From contig JANQUX010000205.1 of NCBI GenBank assembly GCA_030730545.1, forward strand, positions 1 to 6,627: 6,627 bases of DNA, given 5' to 3'. The stretch is from Maribacter sp. (GTDB lineage: Bacteria > Bacteroidota > Bacteroidia > Flavobacteriales > Flavobacteriaceae). The translations under genes and the position numbers were made by a program. Under the pieces are notes generated by a model. It was given only the letters and a program-made list of their open reading frames with translations, searched no databases and was not told the origin of the DNA. Shown here in pieces: positions 1 to 6,285 of the stretch (within the stretch, counting starts at the first letter, position 1; every line of letters starts with the position of its first letter).

Positions 1-399
1 AATTAGAGCTGCATTTGTATCAAAAAATGCAGGGAAAATATTATAGCCTAGCACAAAGAATAATCCGCCTAAAATAACACCGAGTAGATAAACGTTTAAA
101 AATCGTTTGGCATCAAATAAGTTTAGAAAAATACGCCCAACAAAATAAATCATCAACATGTTCCAAAACAAGTGTCCGATACCGCCATGAAAAAATGAAT
201 AGGTAACAATTGACCAAGGCTGAAAAGCGATATCAACAATATCATTATTTAGCTCGAACCATTGAGCAATGCTATTTTTTGGTATGCCCAGTAAAAAGGG
301 TATTAAAGCATTTACAATAAAAACTACGACATTGACCGCAATAAGTTTCTCTGCAATATTTAACCTACTAAACTGATATTTTAAATCTGGTTGAGCCAT
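1..399 (-). CDS. Rhomboid-family intramembrane protease, second tandem copy (partial, 3' end outside window)
   Basis: An open frame of 133 codons starts at the ATG at 399-397 and leaves the window still open at base 1, so the C-terminal part is missing. The visible part holds a first membrane helix (about residues 17-39), then the rhomboid L1/TM2 signature HGGIGHLFWNM at 71-81, which gives the HxxxN pair H76/N80, then a third helix at about 101-121. In rhomboids the His and Asn of this motif form the oxyanion site. The catalytic serine (GxSG) and the TM6 histidine would lie beyond the window, so an active protease cannot be distinguished from a pseudoprotease here. The start lies 3 nt after the stop of the upstream rhomboid, so the two are co-transcribed paralogues. 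The copies differ clearly in sequence, so this is not a recent duplication. Confidence 0.9.
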   Translation of the reverse strand, partial: MAQPDLKYQFSRLNIAEKLIAVNVVVFIVNALIPFLLGIPKNSIAQWFELNNDIVDIAFQPWSIVTYSFFHGGIGHLFWNMLMIYFVGRIFLNLFDAKRFLNVYLLGVILGGLFFVLGYNIFPAFFDTNAALI

Positions 400-402
400 A
401 AT

Positions 403-1146
403 TTAGTTCCACCTATTTTTATTAAACTGATTTTTCTTCCAGTACCACATCATTAAGAATCCGAATAAGGCACCACCTACGTGGGCAAAATGCGCTATAC
501 CCTGACCGAATAAACTATACCCCGTAACTCCAGAAAACAAATCTAACCCAATTAAAACAGGAATGAAATATTTAGCTTTTATAGGAACAGGCAAAAACAT
601 AAGAAATAATTCACTATTCGGATAAGACATTCCGAATGCCACTAAAACACCATAAATAGCTCCTGATGCCCCAACCACTGGTGTATTGAAAGCCGCTAAA
701 AAGTTATCAATAGTGTCTTTCCCAGCAATGGTGTACCACTCTGTGTTATACTGACCACTATTAATAATTTCTAAAATACTACTTTCAGAAATCCCTGCAT
801 CTACCAAAGCACTCATTCCTGCATTGTAGTAATAATAATTAACCCCAATATGAATTAATGCAGCCCCCAAACCTGCTGAAATGTAGAAAAACAAAAATTT
901 ATTTCTACCCCACATACGCTCTAATGGTGTACCAAATGCCCAAAGCGCGTACATATTAAATAGAATATGCATAAACCCACCATGCATGAACATATGAGTT
1001 AATATCTGCCAAAGCTGAAAATGATCGTTTTTAGGAAAGTACAAAGAAAACCACTCGTACATTTGCTCGCCATACATTTGCGTAGCTATAAAAAACAGCA
1101 CATTTATAATAAGTAAGTGCTTTATTGTTTCCGTTAATCTTCCCAT
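403..1146 (-). CDS. Rhomboid-family intramembrane serine protease
   Basis: A 247-residue polytopic inner-membrane protein with the complete rhomboid catalytic set. TM2 carries HMFMHGGFMHILFN (51-64), giving H60 and N64. TM4 carries GASG at 159-162 with the nucleophile S161. TM6 carries AHFAHVGGALFG (218-229) with the catalytic-dyad histidine H222. Six core helices can be placed at about 9-24, 50-71, 84-102, 157-173, 192-206 and 216-236. Rhomboids cut single-pass membrane proteins within or next to the membrane; the substrate here is unknown. A roughly 50-residue loop (103-156) between TM3 and TM4 is longer than in the minimal GlpG-type core. The ATG directly follows the mutL stop codon with no gap, and a second rhomboid gene follows 3 nt after its TAA. 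The start is well supported because upstream codons belong to mutL. The family call is firm; the biological role is not. Confidence 0.95.
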   Translation of the reverse strand: MGRLTETIKHLLIINVLFFIATQMYGEQMYEWFSLYFPKNDHFQLWQILTHMFMHGGFMHILFNMYALWAFGTPLERMWGRNKFLFFYISAGLGAALIHIGVNYYYYNAGMSALVDAGISESSILEIINSGQYNTEWYTIAGKDTIDNFLAAFNTPVVGASGAIYGVLVAFGMSYPNSELFLMFLPVPIKAKYFIPVLIGLDLFSGVTGYSLFGQGIAHFAHVGGALFGFLMMWYWKKNQFNKNRWN

Positions 1147-2991
1147 TTATATAAATTTTCGTTCAATATCATTTTCTGTAATAGTAACATATACTCTTTT
1201 GTTAAACGGACTCAAGGTCGATTCTTTACAAGCGAATAAATCATTCACTAATTTCACTTGAGAAAACTCGTCTAAGGTCTCACCTGTTTTAACCGATAAT
1301 GTTTTTGCCAATGTTTTTGCCAGCATATCACTTTGCGAGAAACTATCGCCTGGTATTTCTTGTTGAAAATCAGAAATTAGTTGCTCCATTATCATCTGCA
1401 CTTCACTTTCAACAACTAGTACAGGTACACCAGAAATTTCTACTCCGTCTTCGGCAATTTCTCCGAATACAAAACCGACAGTACATAAATTCTCTTTAAT
1501 CTCTTTCAAAATGTTTATTTCCCCTGGCGAAAAAGACAACGACAACGGAAAAAGTAATTGCTGACTGACAGCCTCTTTGATGGTAATATTCTTTAAAAAA
1601 TTCTCGTATAGTACGCGTTGATGCGCCCTACTTTGATTTATAACCACCATACCCGATTTTATGGTCGTTATAATATACTTTTTACGTAACTGAAATGTAG
1701 TGGTCGTATGTTCTACAGTATCTTTCTCATTATCAAAAATACTACTATTAACAACCTCTGACTCGAACTCTAAATGGCTCGCACCGGTTTCTACATTAGT
1801 TTCGATACCAGCATACAAACTCTCCCACCCATCTACTTTTGGTTTTGAATAACCACCACCAAAATTTCCTCTCGACGGCTGTACGTTTTCAAAAGGGTTG
1901 AACGAGTCGACCACAACTTGCGGTATACCAACCTGTTTATTTTTATAAGAATACGGTGTATCTAAATTTAGGTCTTGCTCAAAGTCTAAAGCAGGCACCA
2001 CATTAAATTGACCCAAACTATGCTTTACCGTCGACTTTAGCATAGCATAAAGCGTATGCTCGTCATCAAACTTAACCTCTGTTTTTGTTGGGTGTATGTT
2101 TATATCAATAGTACCTGGATCAACCTCTAAATTCAAAAAATAACCTGGATGCGTTCCTGGTCTAATAACCCCTTCAAAAGCACCTAAAATGGCATGATGC
2201 AAATACGGACTCTTTATAAACCTATTATTGGCAAAGAAAAACTGCTCTCCCCTGCTCTTTTTAGCGAATTCAGGTTTTTGAATATACCCTGAAATTTTAA
2301 CTACATGAGTTTCCTCGTCAACAGGCACTAACTTCTCATCTGTCTTTCTACCAAAAATATGTACGATACGTTTTCTGAAATCGGTAGCCGGTAATTGAAA
2401 AACATCGCTACCATTATTATAAAAATTGAACGCTACTTGCGGATGCGCCAATGAAATTCGATGAAACTCATCGGTTATATGCCTAAATTCTACTTGATCA
2501 GATTTTAAGAAATTTCGCCGAGCAGGTATATTAAAAAAAAGATTCTTAACCAACATAGAAGTACCCTTAGGGGCAACTACAACTTCTTGACTTACAATTT
2601 TGCTCCCTTCAATTTTAATCTTCGTACCAATATCATCATCTTCAGTTCTGGTAAGCATTTCTACATGCGCGATAGCTGCAATCGAAGCAAGAGCCTCGCC
2701 TCTAAAACCTTTGGTATGTAAATTGAATAAGTCTTCTGCTTTTTGAATTTTAGAAGTAGCGTGGCGTTCAAAACTTAAACGAGCGTCTGTACCACTCATA
2801 CCCTTTCCATTATCGACAACTTGAATTAGTGTCTTACCACCATCTTTAATAATCAATTGTATTTCAGTAGCACCGGCATCAATGGCATTTTCCACCAATT
2901 CTTTCACCACAGAAGATGGACGCTGTACAACTTCACCCGCAGCAATTTGATTTGCTACATGATCAGGTAATAATCTAATAATATCTGCCAT
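1147..2991 (-). CDS. mutL: DNA mismatch repair protein MutL
   Basis: A 614-residue, full-length MutL, the ATP-driven matchmaker between MutS and downstream repair factors. The N-terminal GHKL ATPase domain has all its motifs: KELVENAIDAG (30-40, with E31 and N35 equivalent to E. coli E29 and N33), DNGKGM (60-65), GFRGEAL (95-101), KGTSMLV (142-148) and LFFNIPARR (151-159). The DINIHPTKTEV stretch (296-306) supplies the conserved lysine K303. A low-conservation linker (about 340-430) leads to the C-terminal dimerisation domain (about 434-614). QQLLFP (477-482) fits the Q-x2-[LI]-x-P beta-clamp-binding motif described for Bacillus MutL. The endonuclease motif DQHAxxExxxxE is degenerate (NQSRAHQRVLYE, 452-463), and the distal metal-site motifs are replaced by ACKEST and SPFNKR (587-598). 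A nuclease-dead protein is therefore likely. The ATG overlaps the upstream stop as TAATG, which suggests translational coupling. Confidence 0.98.
   Translation of the reverse strand: MADIIRLLPDHVANQIAAGEVVQRPSSVVKELVENAIDAGATEIQLIIKDGGKTLIQVVDNGKGMSGTDARLSFERHATSKIQKAEDLFNLHTKGFRGEALASIAAIAHVEMLTRTEDDDIGTKIKIEGSKIVSQEVVVAPKGTSMLVKNLFFNIPARRNFLKSDQVEFRHITDEFHRISLAHPQVAFNFYNNGSDVFQLPATDFRKRIVHIFGRKTDEKLVPVDEETHVVKISGYIQKPEFAKKSRGEQFFFANNRFIKSPYLHHAILGAFEGVIRPGTHPGYFLNLEVDPGTIDINIHPTKTEVKFDDEHTLYAMLKSTVKHSLGQFNVVPALDFEQDLNLDTPYSYKNKQVGIPQVVVDSFNPFENVQPSRGNFGGGYSKPKVDGWESLYAGIETNVETGASHLEFESEVVNSSIFDNEKDTVEHTTTTFQLRKKYIITTIKSGMVVINQSRAHQRVLYENFLKNITIKEAVSQQLLFPLSLSFSPGEINILKEIKENLCTVGFVFGEIAEDGVEISGVPVLVVESEVQMIMEQLISDFQQEIPGDSFSQSDMLAKTLAKTLSVKTGETLDEFSQVKLVNDLFACKESTLSPFNKRVYVTITENDIERKFI
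1298..1321 (-). repeat. Perfect 12-bp tandem duplication inside mutL
   Basis: The 12-mer AATGTTTTTGCC (plus strand) occurs twice back to back at 1298-1309 and 1310-1321. On the coding strand it encodes AKTL-AKTL at about MutL residues 558-565, in a helix of the C-terminal domain. Gain or loss of one unit would keep the frame and change the helix by four residues. The repeat itself is read directly from the sequence; any effect on MutL activity is inference. Confidence 0.9.
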
Positions 2992-3284
2992 TATGAAGTA
3001 AAGAAAATTGTAAGATCAAAATCGATTATATAAAGAAAAATAAGAAGTAAAACGGCAACTATAATTACCATTCTCATTTTTAAATTGCGATCCCCTTTTC
3101 TTTTGGAGTCTTCGATGGCACTATTTATTTTTCTTTTTAAGCCTCGAGATGTATTTAACGTGCTACGAAATTGGTCGAATTTAGGTTCCATTTTAAACGG
3201 ATTGCCTTTTCCTTTACCATCATAATACCTAGGATTGTATTCAAATGACCTATTTTTTCGTAACCGCGTTATTTTGCTCAACAT
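2991..3284 (-). CDS. Small conserved protein of unknown function with C-terminal membrane helix
   Basis: No function is recognised. With the preferred ATG at 3284-3282 the product has 97 residues. It has a basic, aromatic N-terminus with FEYNPRYYDGK (14-24) and KFDQFRSTL (35-43), a strongly basic stretch (about 48-71) and one hydrophobic helix near the C-terminus (about 72-90, VIIVAVLLLIFLYII). This suggests a small protein held in the inner membrane by its tail, with the basic part in the cytoplasm. The frame stays open to an ATG at 3353, but the extra 21-23 residues do not look like the family start; ATG 3290 is the close alternative, and a GGAG lies 8 nt before ATG 3284. From memory, flavobacterial homologues at this locus are sometimes labelled riboflavin synthase beta subunit. 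Nothing in the sequence resembles lumazine synthase, and that label probably comes from the neighbouring ribH. The stop overlaps the mutL start as TAATG, so the two are probably translated together. Confidence 0.85.
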   Translation of the reverse strand: MLSKITRLRKNRSFEYNPRYYDGKGKGNPFKMEPKFDQFRSTLNTSRGLKRKINSAIEDSKRKGDRNLKMRMVIIVAVLLLIFLYIIDFDLTIFFTS

Positions 3285-3413
3285 CCCCATAGCTCCAAAG
3301 TTACTTAAAATAGAAAAATAGGGCATGTTACCAATGCCAAAATTTGTTAACATCTTACGACACTAACCTAATACTCTTAAAATTAAAAGAAAATAGAGCT
3401 TTTAAAAAGGCTA

Positions 3414-3896
3414 CTAACTACCTAAAACTGCCATTTTTATGGCGGCAATAGCGGCTTCAGTACCTTTATTACCATGCTTACCACCACTACGGTCTATGGC
3501 TTGTTGCATGTTATTATCTGTAAGTACACAAAAGATAACAGGCACATTGGTCGTTATATTTAAGTCTTTGATACCTTGAGCGGTAGCCTCACATACAAAA
3601 TCGAAATGTTTGGTCTCCCCTTGTATAACACTACCAATAGCAATTACGGCATCAAGTTTATGGCTGTTAATCATTTTTTTTGAACCAAAAATAAGCTCAA
3701 AACTACCAGGCACATTCCATCGTATAATGTCAGATTCTTGTGCACCACAATCAAGTAGCGCTTTAAAAGCACCAGAACACAACCCTTCTGTAATTTCTGA
3801 ATTCCATTCTGAAACAACAATCCCAAACCGAAGTCCGTTCGCGTTTGGGATTGTTGCCTTATCGTAAACCGATAAATTTTTATTTACTGTAGCCAT
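3414..3896 (-). CDS. ribH: 6,7-dimethyl-8-ribityllumazine synthase (riboflavin synthase beta chain)
   Basis: A 160-residue protein, the normal length for RibH. It condenses 5-amino-6-ribitylamino-uracil with 3,4-dihydroxy-2-butanone 4-phosphate to give lumazine, the penultimate step of riboflavin synthesis, usually as a cytosolic pentamer or 60-mer shell. Family motifs are complete: FGIVVSEWN (24-32) with the aromatic W31 that stacks on the pyrimidine, VPGSFELIFGSKK (62-74), and GSVIQGETKHFDFV (88-101) with the catalytic histidine H97. NNMQQAIDRSGGKHGNKG (128-145) carries the phosphate-site arginine R136. The start ATG overlaps the TPR-gene stop as TAATG. The gene ends in two consecutive TAG codons. 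After it comes the only sizeable gap in this operon, with no convincing terminator. No FMN riboswitch is visible, and no other riboflavin gene is in the window, so regulation is probably that of the operon. A strong inverted repeat lies inside its 5' coding region. Confidence 0.97.
   Translation of the reverse strand: MATVNKNLSVYDKATIPNANGLRFGIVVSEWNSEITEGLCSGAFKALLDCGAQESDIIRWNVPGSFELIFGSKKMINSHKLDAVIAIGSVIQGETKHFDFVCEATAQGIKDLNITTNVPVIFCVLTDNNMQQAIDRSGGKHGNKGTEAAIAAIKMAVLGS
3815..3856. repeat. Inverted repeat / predicted RNA hairpin inside ribH coding sequence
   Basis: The arms CAACAATCCCAAAC (3815-3828) and GTTTGGGATTGTTG (3843-3856) are perfect 14-bp reverse complements. Inside them, CGAA (3829-3832) pairs with TTCG (3838-3841), leaving a 5-nt loop and one unpaired C at 3842. 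Together they form an almost uninterrupted 18-bp stem. The element starts about 40 nt into ribH and spans codons 14-28 (from the ATIPNA part to the FGIVV part). In the ribH mRNA the 3' arm is followed by UUUC. The pairing is read directly; a regulatory role is unproven. Confidence 0.9.
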
Positions 3897-4663
3897 TATT
3901 CTCCACTTTTAGCCATACCTATAAAAGCATCTATAGAAGCAGCATTTTCTGATTTTGGAAAATCGTCTTTAATTCTTTGGAAAAAACCTAAAGCTTTATC
4001 CTTATCTCCCATTTCTAAAGCAGTAATACCGGCTTTATATAAAAATTTAGGAGCAGTATATTTATTATCACTATGTTTTATGGCAGACTCGTAATAACCT
4101 AAAGCATCGGACGCCTGATTCAATTGCATAAAAGCATCGCCCAAACCACCTTTTGCCAAAGCACCTAACACAGCATCATCAGAGCTAAAATCTTCTAAAT
4201 ATGTAATAGCCTCTTGGTATTTGCTCATGTTCAAATAAGACATACCTGCACCGTAATTTGCAAGGTTAGCAGCTTTAGTACCACTATATTCTTCAATAAT
4301 ATCTAAAAAACCATATTTACCTTCCGCACCTTCTAATGCCAAAGTAAACAATGAATCTTTTGCAGTTGTGGCAACCAAAGCTTGGTCAAAATATTGTTGC
4401 GGGTAGTACATCTCGTTAGCTGCACTAGACTCCTTCGGTTTCTCTACAAACTGGTTGTAAGCTAAATAACCTAAAACACTGATGGCAATAACACCAATGG
4501 CACCTAAAATGAAATTCTGATTCTTAGAAACCCACTCTTCTGATCTAGAAGCTCCTTCATCTAAAGAACTAAAAACCTCAGCTGTTGTGCTTTCCTGTTC
4601 GTCAAATTCCTGTTGCTCAGCTTTTGTTTCAGGTTTATATCCTCTTTTCTTATATGTTGCCAT
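3896..4663 (-). CDS. Membrane-anchored tetratricopeptide-repeat protein (YfgM-like layout)
   Basis: A 255-residue protein and the first gene of the leftward operon. The N-terminus (1-47) is charged and acidic after a short basic start. One membrane helix follows at about 51-69 (FILGAIGVIAISVLGYLAY). The rest has TPR-like helical repeats at about 134-163 (ANYGAGMSYLNMSKYQEAITYL), 166-199 (around GGLGDAFMQLNQASDALGYY) and 204-237 (around YKAGITALEMGDKDKALGFF). No cleavable signal or lipobox is seen, so the likely topology is N-terminus in the cytoplasm and TPR domain in the periplasm. This matches E. coli YfgM, a partner of the Sec translocon and periplasmic chaperones. The match is by architecture only, and the partner here is unknown. 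The ATG at 4663 lies about 15 nt downstream of the inferred transcription start. The stop overlaps ribH as TAATG. Confidence 0.9.
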   Translation of the reverse strand: MATYKKRGYKPETKAEQQEFDEQESTTAEVFSSLDEGASRSEEWVSKNQNFILGAIGVIAISVLGYLAYNQFVEKPKESSAANEMYYPQQYFDQALVATTAKDSLFTLALEGAEGKYGFLDIIEEYSGTKAANLANYGAGMSYLNMSKYQEAITYLEDFSSDDAVLGALAKGGLGDAFMQLNQASDALGYYESAIKHSDNKYTAPKFLYKAGITALEMGDKDKALGFFQRIKDDFPKSENAASIDAFIGMAKSGE

Positions 4664-4683
4664 CTATAAATTTATTGGTCGCG

Positions 4684-4713
4684 CAAAAATAATGGTTTTA
4701 TTGAAATCGCAAA
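4684..4713 (-). promoter_or_regulatory. Predicted Bacteroidota-type promoter of the leftward TPR-ribH-mutL-rhomboid operon
   Basis: Read on the minus strand, TTTG (4713-4710), an 18-nt spacer and TATTTTTG (4691-4684) match the Bacteroidota sigma-factor consensus of a -33 TTTG/TTG and a -7 TAnnTTTG box, with a spacer close to the usual 19-21 nt. Transcription would begin near 4678-4680 and leave a very short leader of about 15 nt before the TPR-gene ATG. This is the only gap in the cluster suited to a main operon promoter. Prediction from consensus only. Confidence 0.6.
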
Positions 4714-4735
4714 GTGTATTTATTCGTTATTTTTG
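4701..4735 (+). promoter_or_regulatory. Candidate promoter of the rightward recF operon
   Basis: TATTTTTG at 4728-4735 fits the Bacteroidota -7 box TAnnTTTG. The nearest upstream TTG is at 4701-4703, 24 nt away, which is longer than usual, so the -33 element is weak. Transcription would start near 4741 and give a leader of about 46 nt before the recF ATG at 4787. The box is an exact mirror copy (9-bp inverted repeat CAAAAATAA / TTATTTTTG) of the leftward promoter's box, and the two promoters stand back to back with overlapping upstream elements. Confidence 0.4.
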
Positions 4736-4786
4736 GATATTTTAAGCAAGTTTACATTCTTCCAATTTTTAAATCCGATTTTATTA

Positions 4787-5866
4787 ATGCTGCTGAGACA
4801 ATTATCATTGATCAATTACAAAAATTTTGAAGCGAAAGAGCTGACGTTCGATGCCAAAATAAATTGTTTTGTAGGTGATAACGGAATTGGAAAAACGAAT
4901 ATTCTCGACTCTATATATCACCTATCATTCGGCAAAAGTTACTTTAACCCGGTATCTTCTCAAAACATTCGTCACGGTTCAGATTTTTTTGTAATCGATG
5001 GTACTTTTGAAAAAGAAGGTAGGGAAGAGAAAATTGTTTGTAGCCTAAAAAAGAACAATAAGAAAATTATTAAACGTAACGGAAAAGCATATGATCGCTT
5101 TGCCGACCATATTGGTCTTCTACCGCTAGTTATTATTTCGCCGGCAGATAGAGACCTTATCATAGACGGTAGCGATACCCGAAGAAAATTTATTGATGGT
5201 GTTATCTCACAATCAGACAAAAGTTATTTACAGAACCTCATCAATTACAATAAGGTGGTTTCGCAAAGAAATGCGCTATTAAAGTATTTCGCTGCGAACA
5301 GAACTTTCAATAAAGATACTTTAGCGGTCTACAATGAACAGATGAGTACCTATGGCACAGAAATCTTTAAAAAGAGAACATCATTCTTAGAAGCTTTTAT
5401 TCCTATTTTTCAAGAACAATACAAATCTATTACCGGCAACACCGAAGATGTATCCCTTTCTTACGATAGTAAATTGAAAGAGTACGATTTAATTACACTG
5501 TTAAATAAAAACCTAGACAAAGACCGCGCGCTACAATATACAAGCATTGGCATACATAAAGACGACCTTAATTTTGAAATCAACAAGTACCCTATTAAAA
5601 AGTTCGGTAGTCAAGGGCAACAGAAATCTTTTTTAATAGCTTTAAAATTCGCACAGTTTCATTTTATGAAATCGCAAAATGGCACTACCCCAATTTTAAT
5701 TTTAGATGATATTTTTGATAAGTTGGATGAGCATCGTGTATCACATATTATAACTTTAGTGAATGATGAGAATTTCGGACAGATTTTCATTAGTGACACC
5801 CATGCGGATAGAACGGAAAGTGTTGTTAAAAAAATTCATCAATCTTATAAAATCTTTAAATTGTAA
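4787..5866 (+). CDS. recF: DNA replication and repair protein RecF
   Basis: A 359-residue SMC-like ABC ATPase that binds gapped DNA and helps RecOR load RecA during post-replication gap repair. Features in order: the family start [12 protein letters not shown] (3-14), Walker A GDNGIGKT (30-37), the arm region with [21 protein letters not shown] (117-137), ABC signature FGSQGQQKS (273-281), and Walker [13 protein letters not shown] (303-314) with D307/D308. The switch region IFISDTHAD ends at about 341. The ATG at 4787 is chosen because the RecF fold begins right there. The frame extends to a TTG at 4733, but those 18 extra residues are unlike the family, and that TTG lies inside the candidate -7 box. 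No Shine-Dalgarno sequence is seen. The stop overlaps the lipoprotein start. dnaA, dnaN and gyrB are not in the window, so this is not the classical dnaA-dnaN-recF arrangement. Confidence 0.97.
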   Translation: MLLRQLSLINYKNFEAKELTFDAKINCFVGDNGIGKTNILDSIYHLSFGKSYFNPVSSQNIRHGSDFFVIDGTFEKEGREEKIVCSLKKNNKKIIKRNGKAYDRFADHIGLLPLVIISPADRDLIIDGSDTRRKFIDGVISQSDKSYLQNLINYNKVVSQRNALLKYFAANRTFNKDTLAVYNEQMSTYGTEIFKKRTSFLEAFIPIFQEQYKSITGNTEDVSLSYDSKLKEYDLITLLNKNLDKDRALQYTSIGIHKDDLNFEINKYPIKKFGSQGQQKSFLIALKFAQFHFMKSQNGTTPILILDDIFDKLDEHRVSHIITLVNDENFGQIFISDTHADRTESVVKKIHQSYKIFKL

Positions 5867-6285
5867 TGATGAAAAAATTACTGATTCTTAGCTTTCTAAT
5901 TCTTACTTCTTGTAATTCTAAAATTGACAAAAATCAATTGCACCTATTAAATGGTTATTGGGAAATAAAAGAGGTTACCTTTAAAGACGGAGCAAAAAAA
6001 GAGTATTCTATTAATAGTACCGTTGACTATATACAATTAGATTCTCTCACAGGATTCAGAAAAAAAGTAGACCCAAAATTTAATGGAACTTTTGAAACCT
6101 CTAATGATGCGGAACCTTTTCATATTAGAATATCGAATGATTCGATCTTTATGAGTTACAACAACAATTCGAACACTTGGGAAGAGGTACTGACCAAACT
6201 ATCGGAAGAAAGTTTTTCTGTAAAAAACAAAGAAGGACTCATTTACCAATATAACAGATTTGAACCTATAAACATAACCCCATAA
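5866..6285 (+). CDS. Small lipocalin-like lipoprotein
   Basis: A 139-residue protein with a lipoprotein signal peptide: MMKK, a hydrophobic stretch (5-13) and a lipobox LTSC at 13-16. C16 would be lipidated after cleavage. The mature part opens with LLNGYWEIKEV (27-37), whose GxW placement (G30, W32) resembles Bacteroidota lipocalin-like proteins, and is rich in predicted beta strands. It ends with YQYNRFEP (127-134). No clear acidic surface-export signal follows the cysteine (NSKIDK), so a periplasm-facing anchor is more likely than surface display; this is inference. The first ATG (5866) overlaps the recF stop as TAATG, and a second ATG at 5869 is an equally possible start. The ligand and role are unknown. 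Its place between two DNA-metabolism genes suggests shared expression rather than shared function. Confidence 0.85.
   Translation: MMKKLLILSFLILTSCNSKIDKNQLHLLNGYWEIKEVTFKDGAKKEYSINSTVDYIQLDSLTGFRKKVDPKFNGTFETSNDAEPFHIRISNDSIFMSYNNNSNTWEEVLTKLSEESFSVKNKEGLIYQYNRFEPINITP

Noticed and set aside
1299..1499. 66-codon plus-strand open frame opposite mutL
   Set aside because: It lies wholly within the strongly conserved MutL C-terminal domain on the other strand and has no recognisable domain or start context.
3296..3303. TAACTTTG (minus strand), a possible internal promoter for the small protein and mutL
   Set aside because: It matches the -7 box, but no TTG lies at the right distance (nearest is 28 nt upstream), and the start point would fall almost on the ATG.
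3285..3353. N-terminal extension of the small membrane protein to ATG 3353
   Set aside because: The added residues do not look like part of the family. ATG 3284 (or 3290) has the better context, with a GGAG nearby.
3357..3413. Possible terminator after ribH (minus strand, A/T-rich with short complementary runs)
   Set aside because: The complementary runs are only A/T, imperfect, and leave no proper loop; there is no GC stem before a T-run.
3610..3867. 85-codon plus-strand open frame opposite ribH
   Set aside because: It is antisense to well-conserved ribH codons, and its protein shows no family features.
3414..3896. FMN riboswitch or dedicated riboflavin operon
   Set aside because: ribH directly overlaps the TPR gene with no leader for a riboswitch, and no ribA, ribB, ribD or ribE is present in the window.
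4733..4786. TTG-initiated N-terminal extension of recF by 18 residues
   Set aside because: RecF family homology begins at the ATG at 4787, and the TTG falls inside the predicted -7 promoter box.
4972..5220. 82-codon minus-strand open frame opposite recF
   Set aside because: It lies inside the conserved RecF arm and ATPase region on the other strand, so it is a shadow frame.
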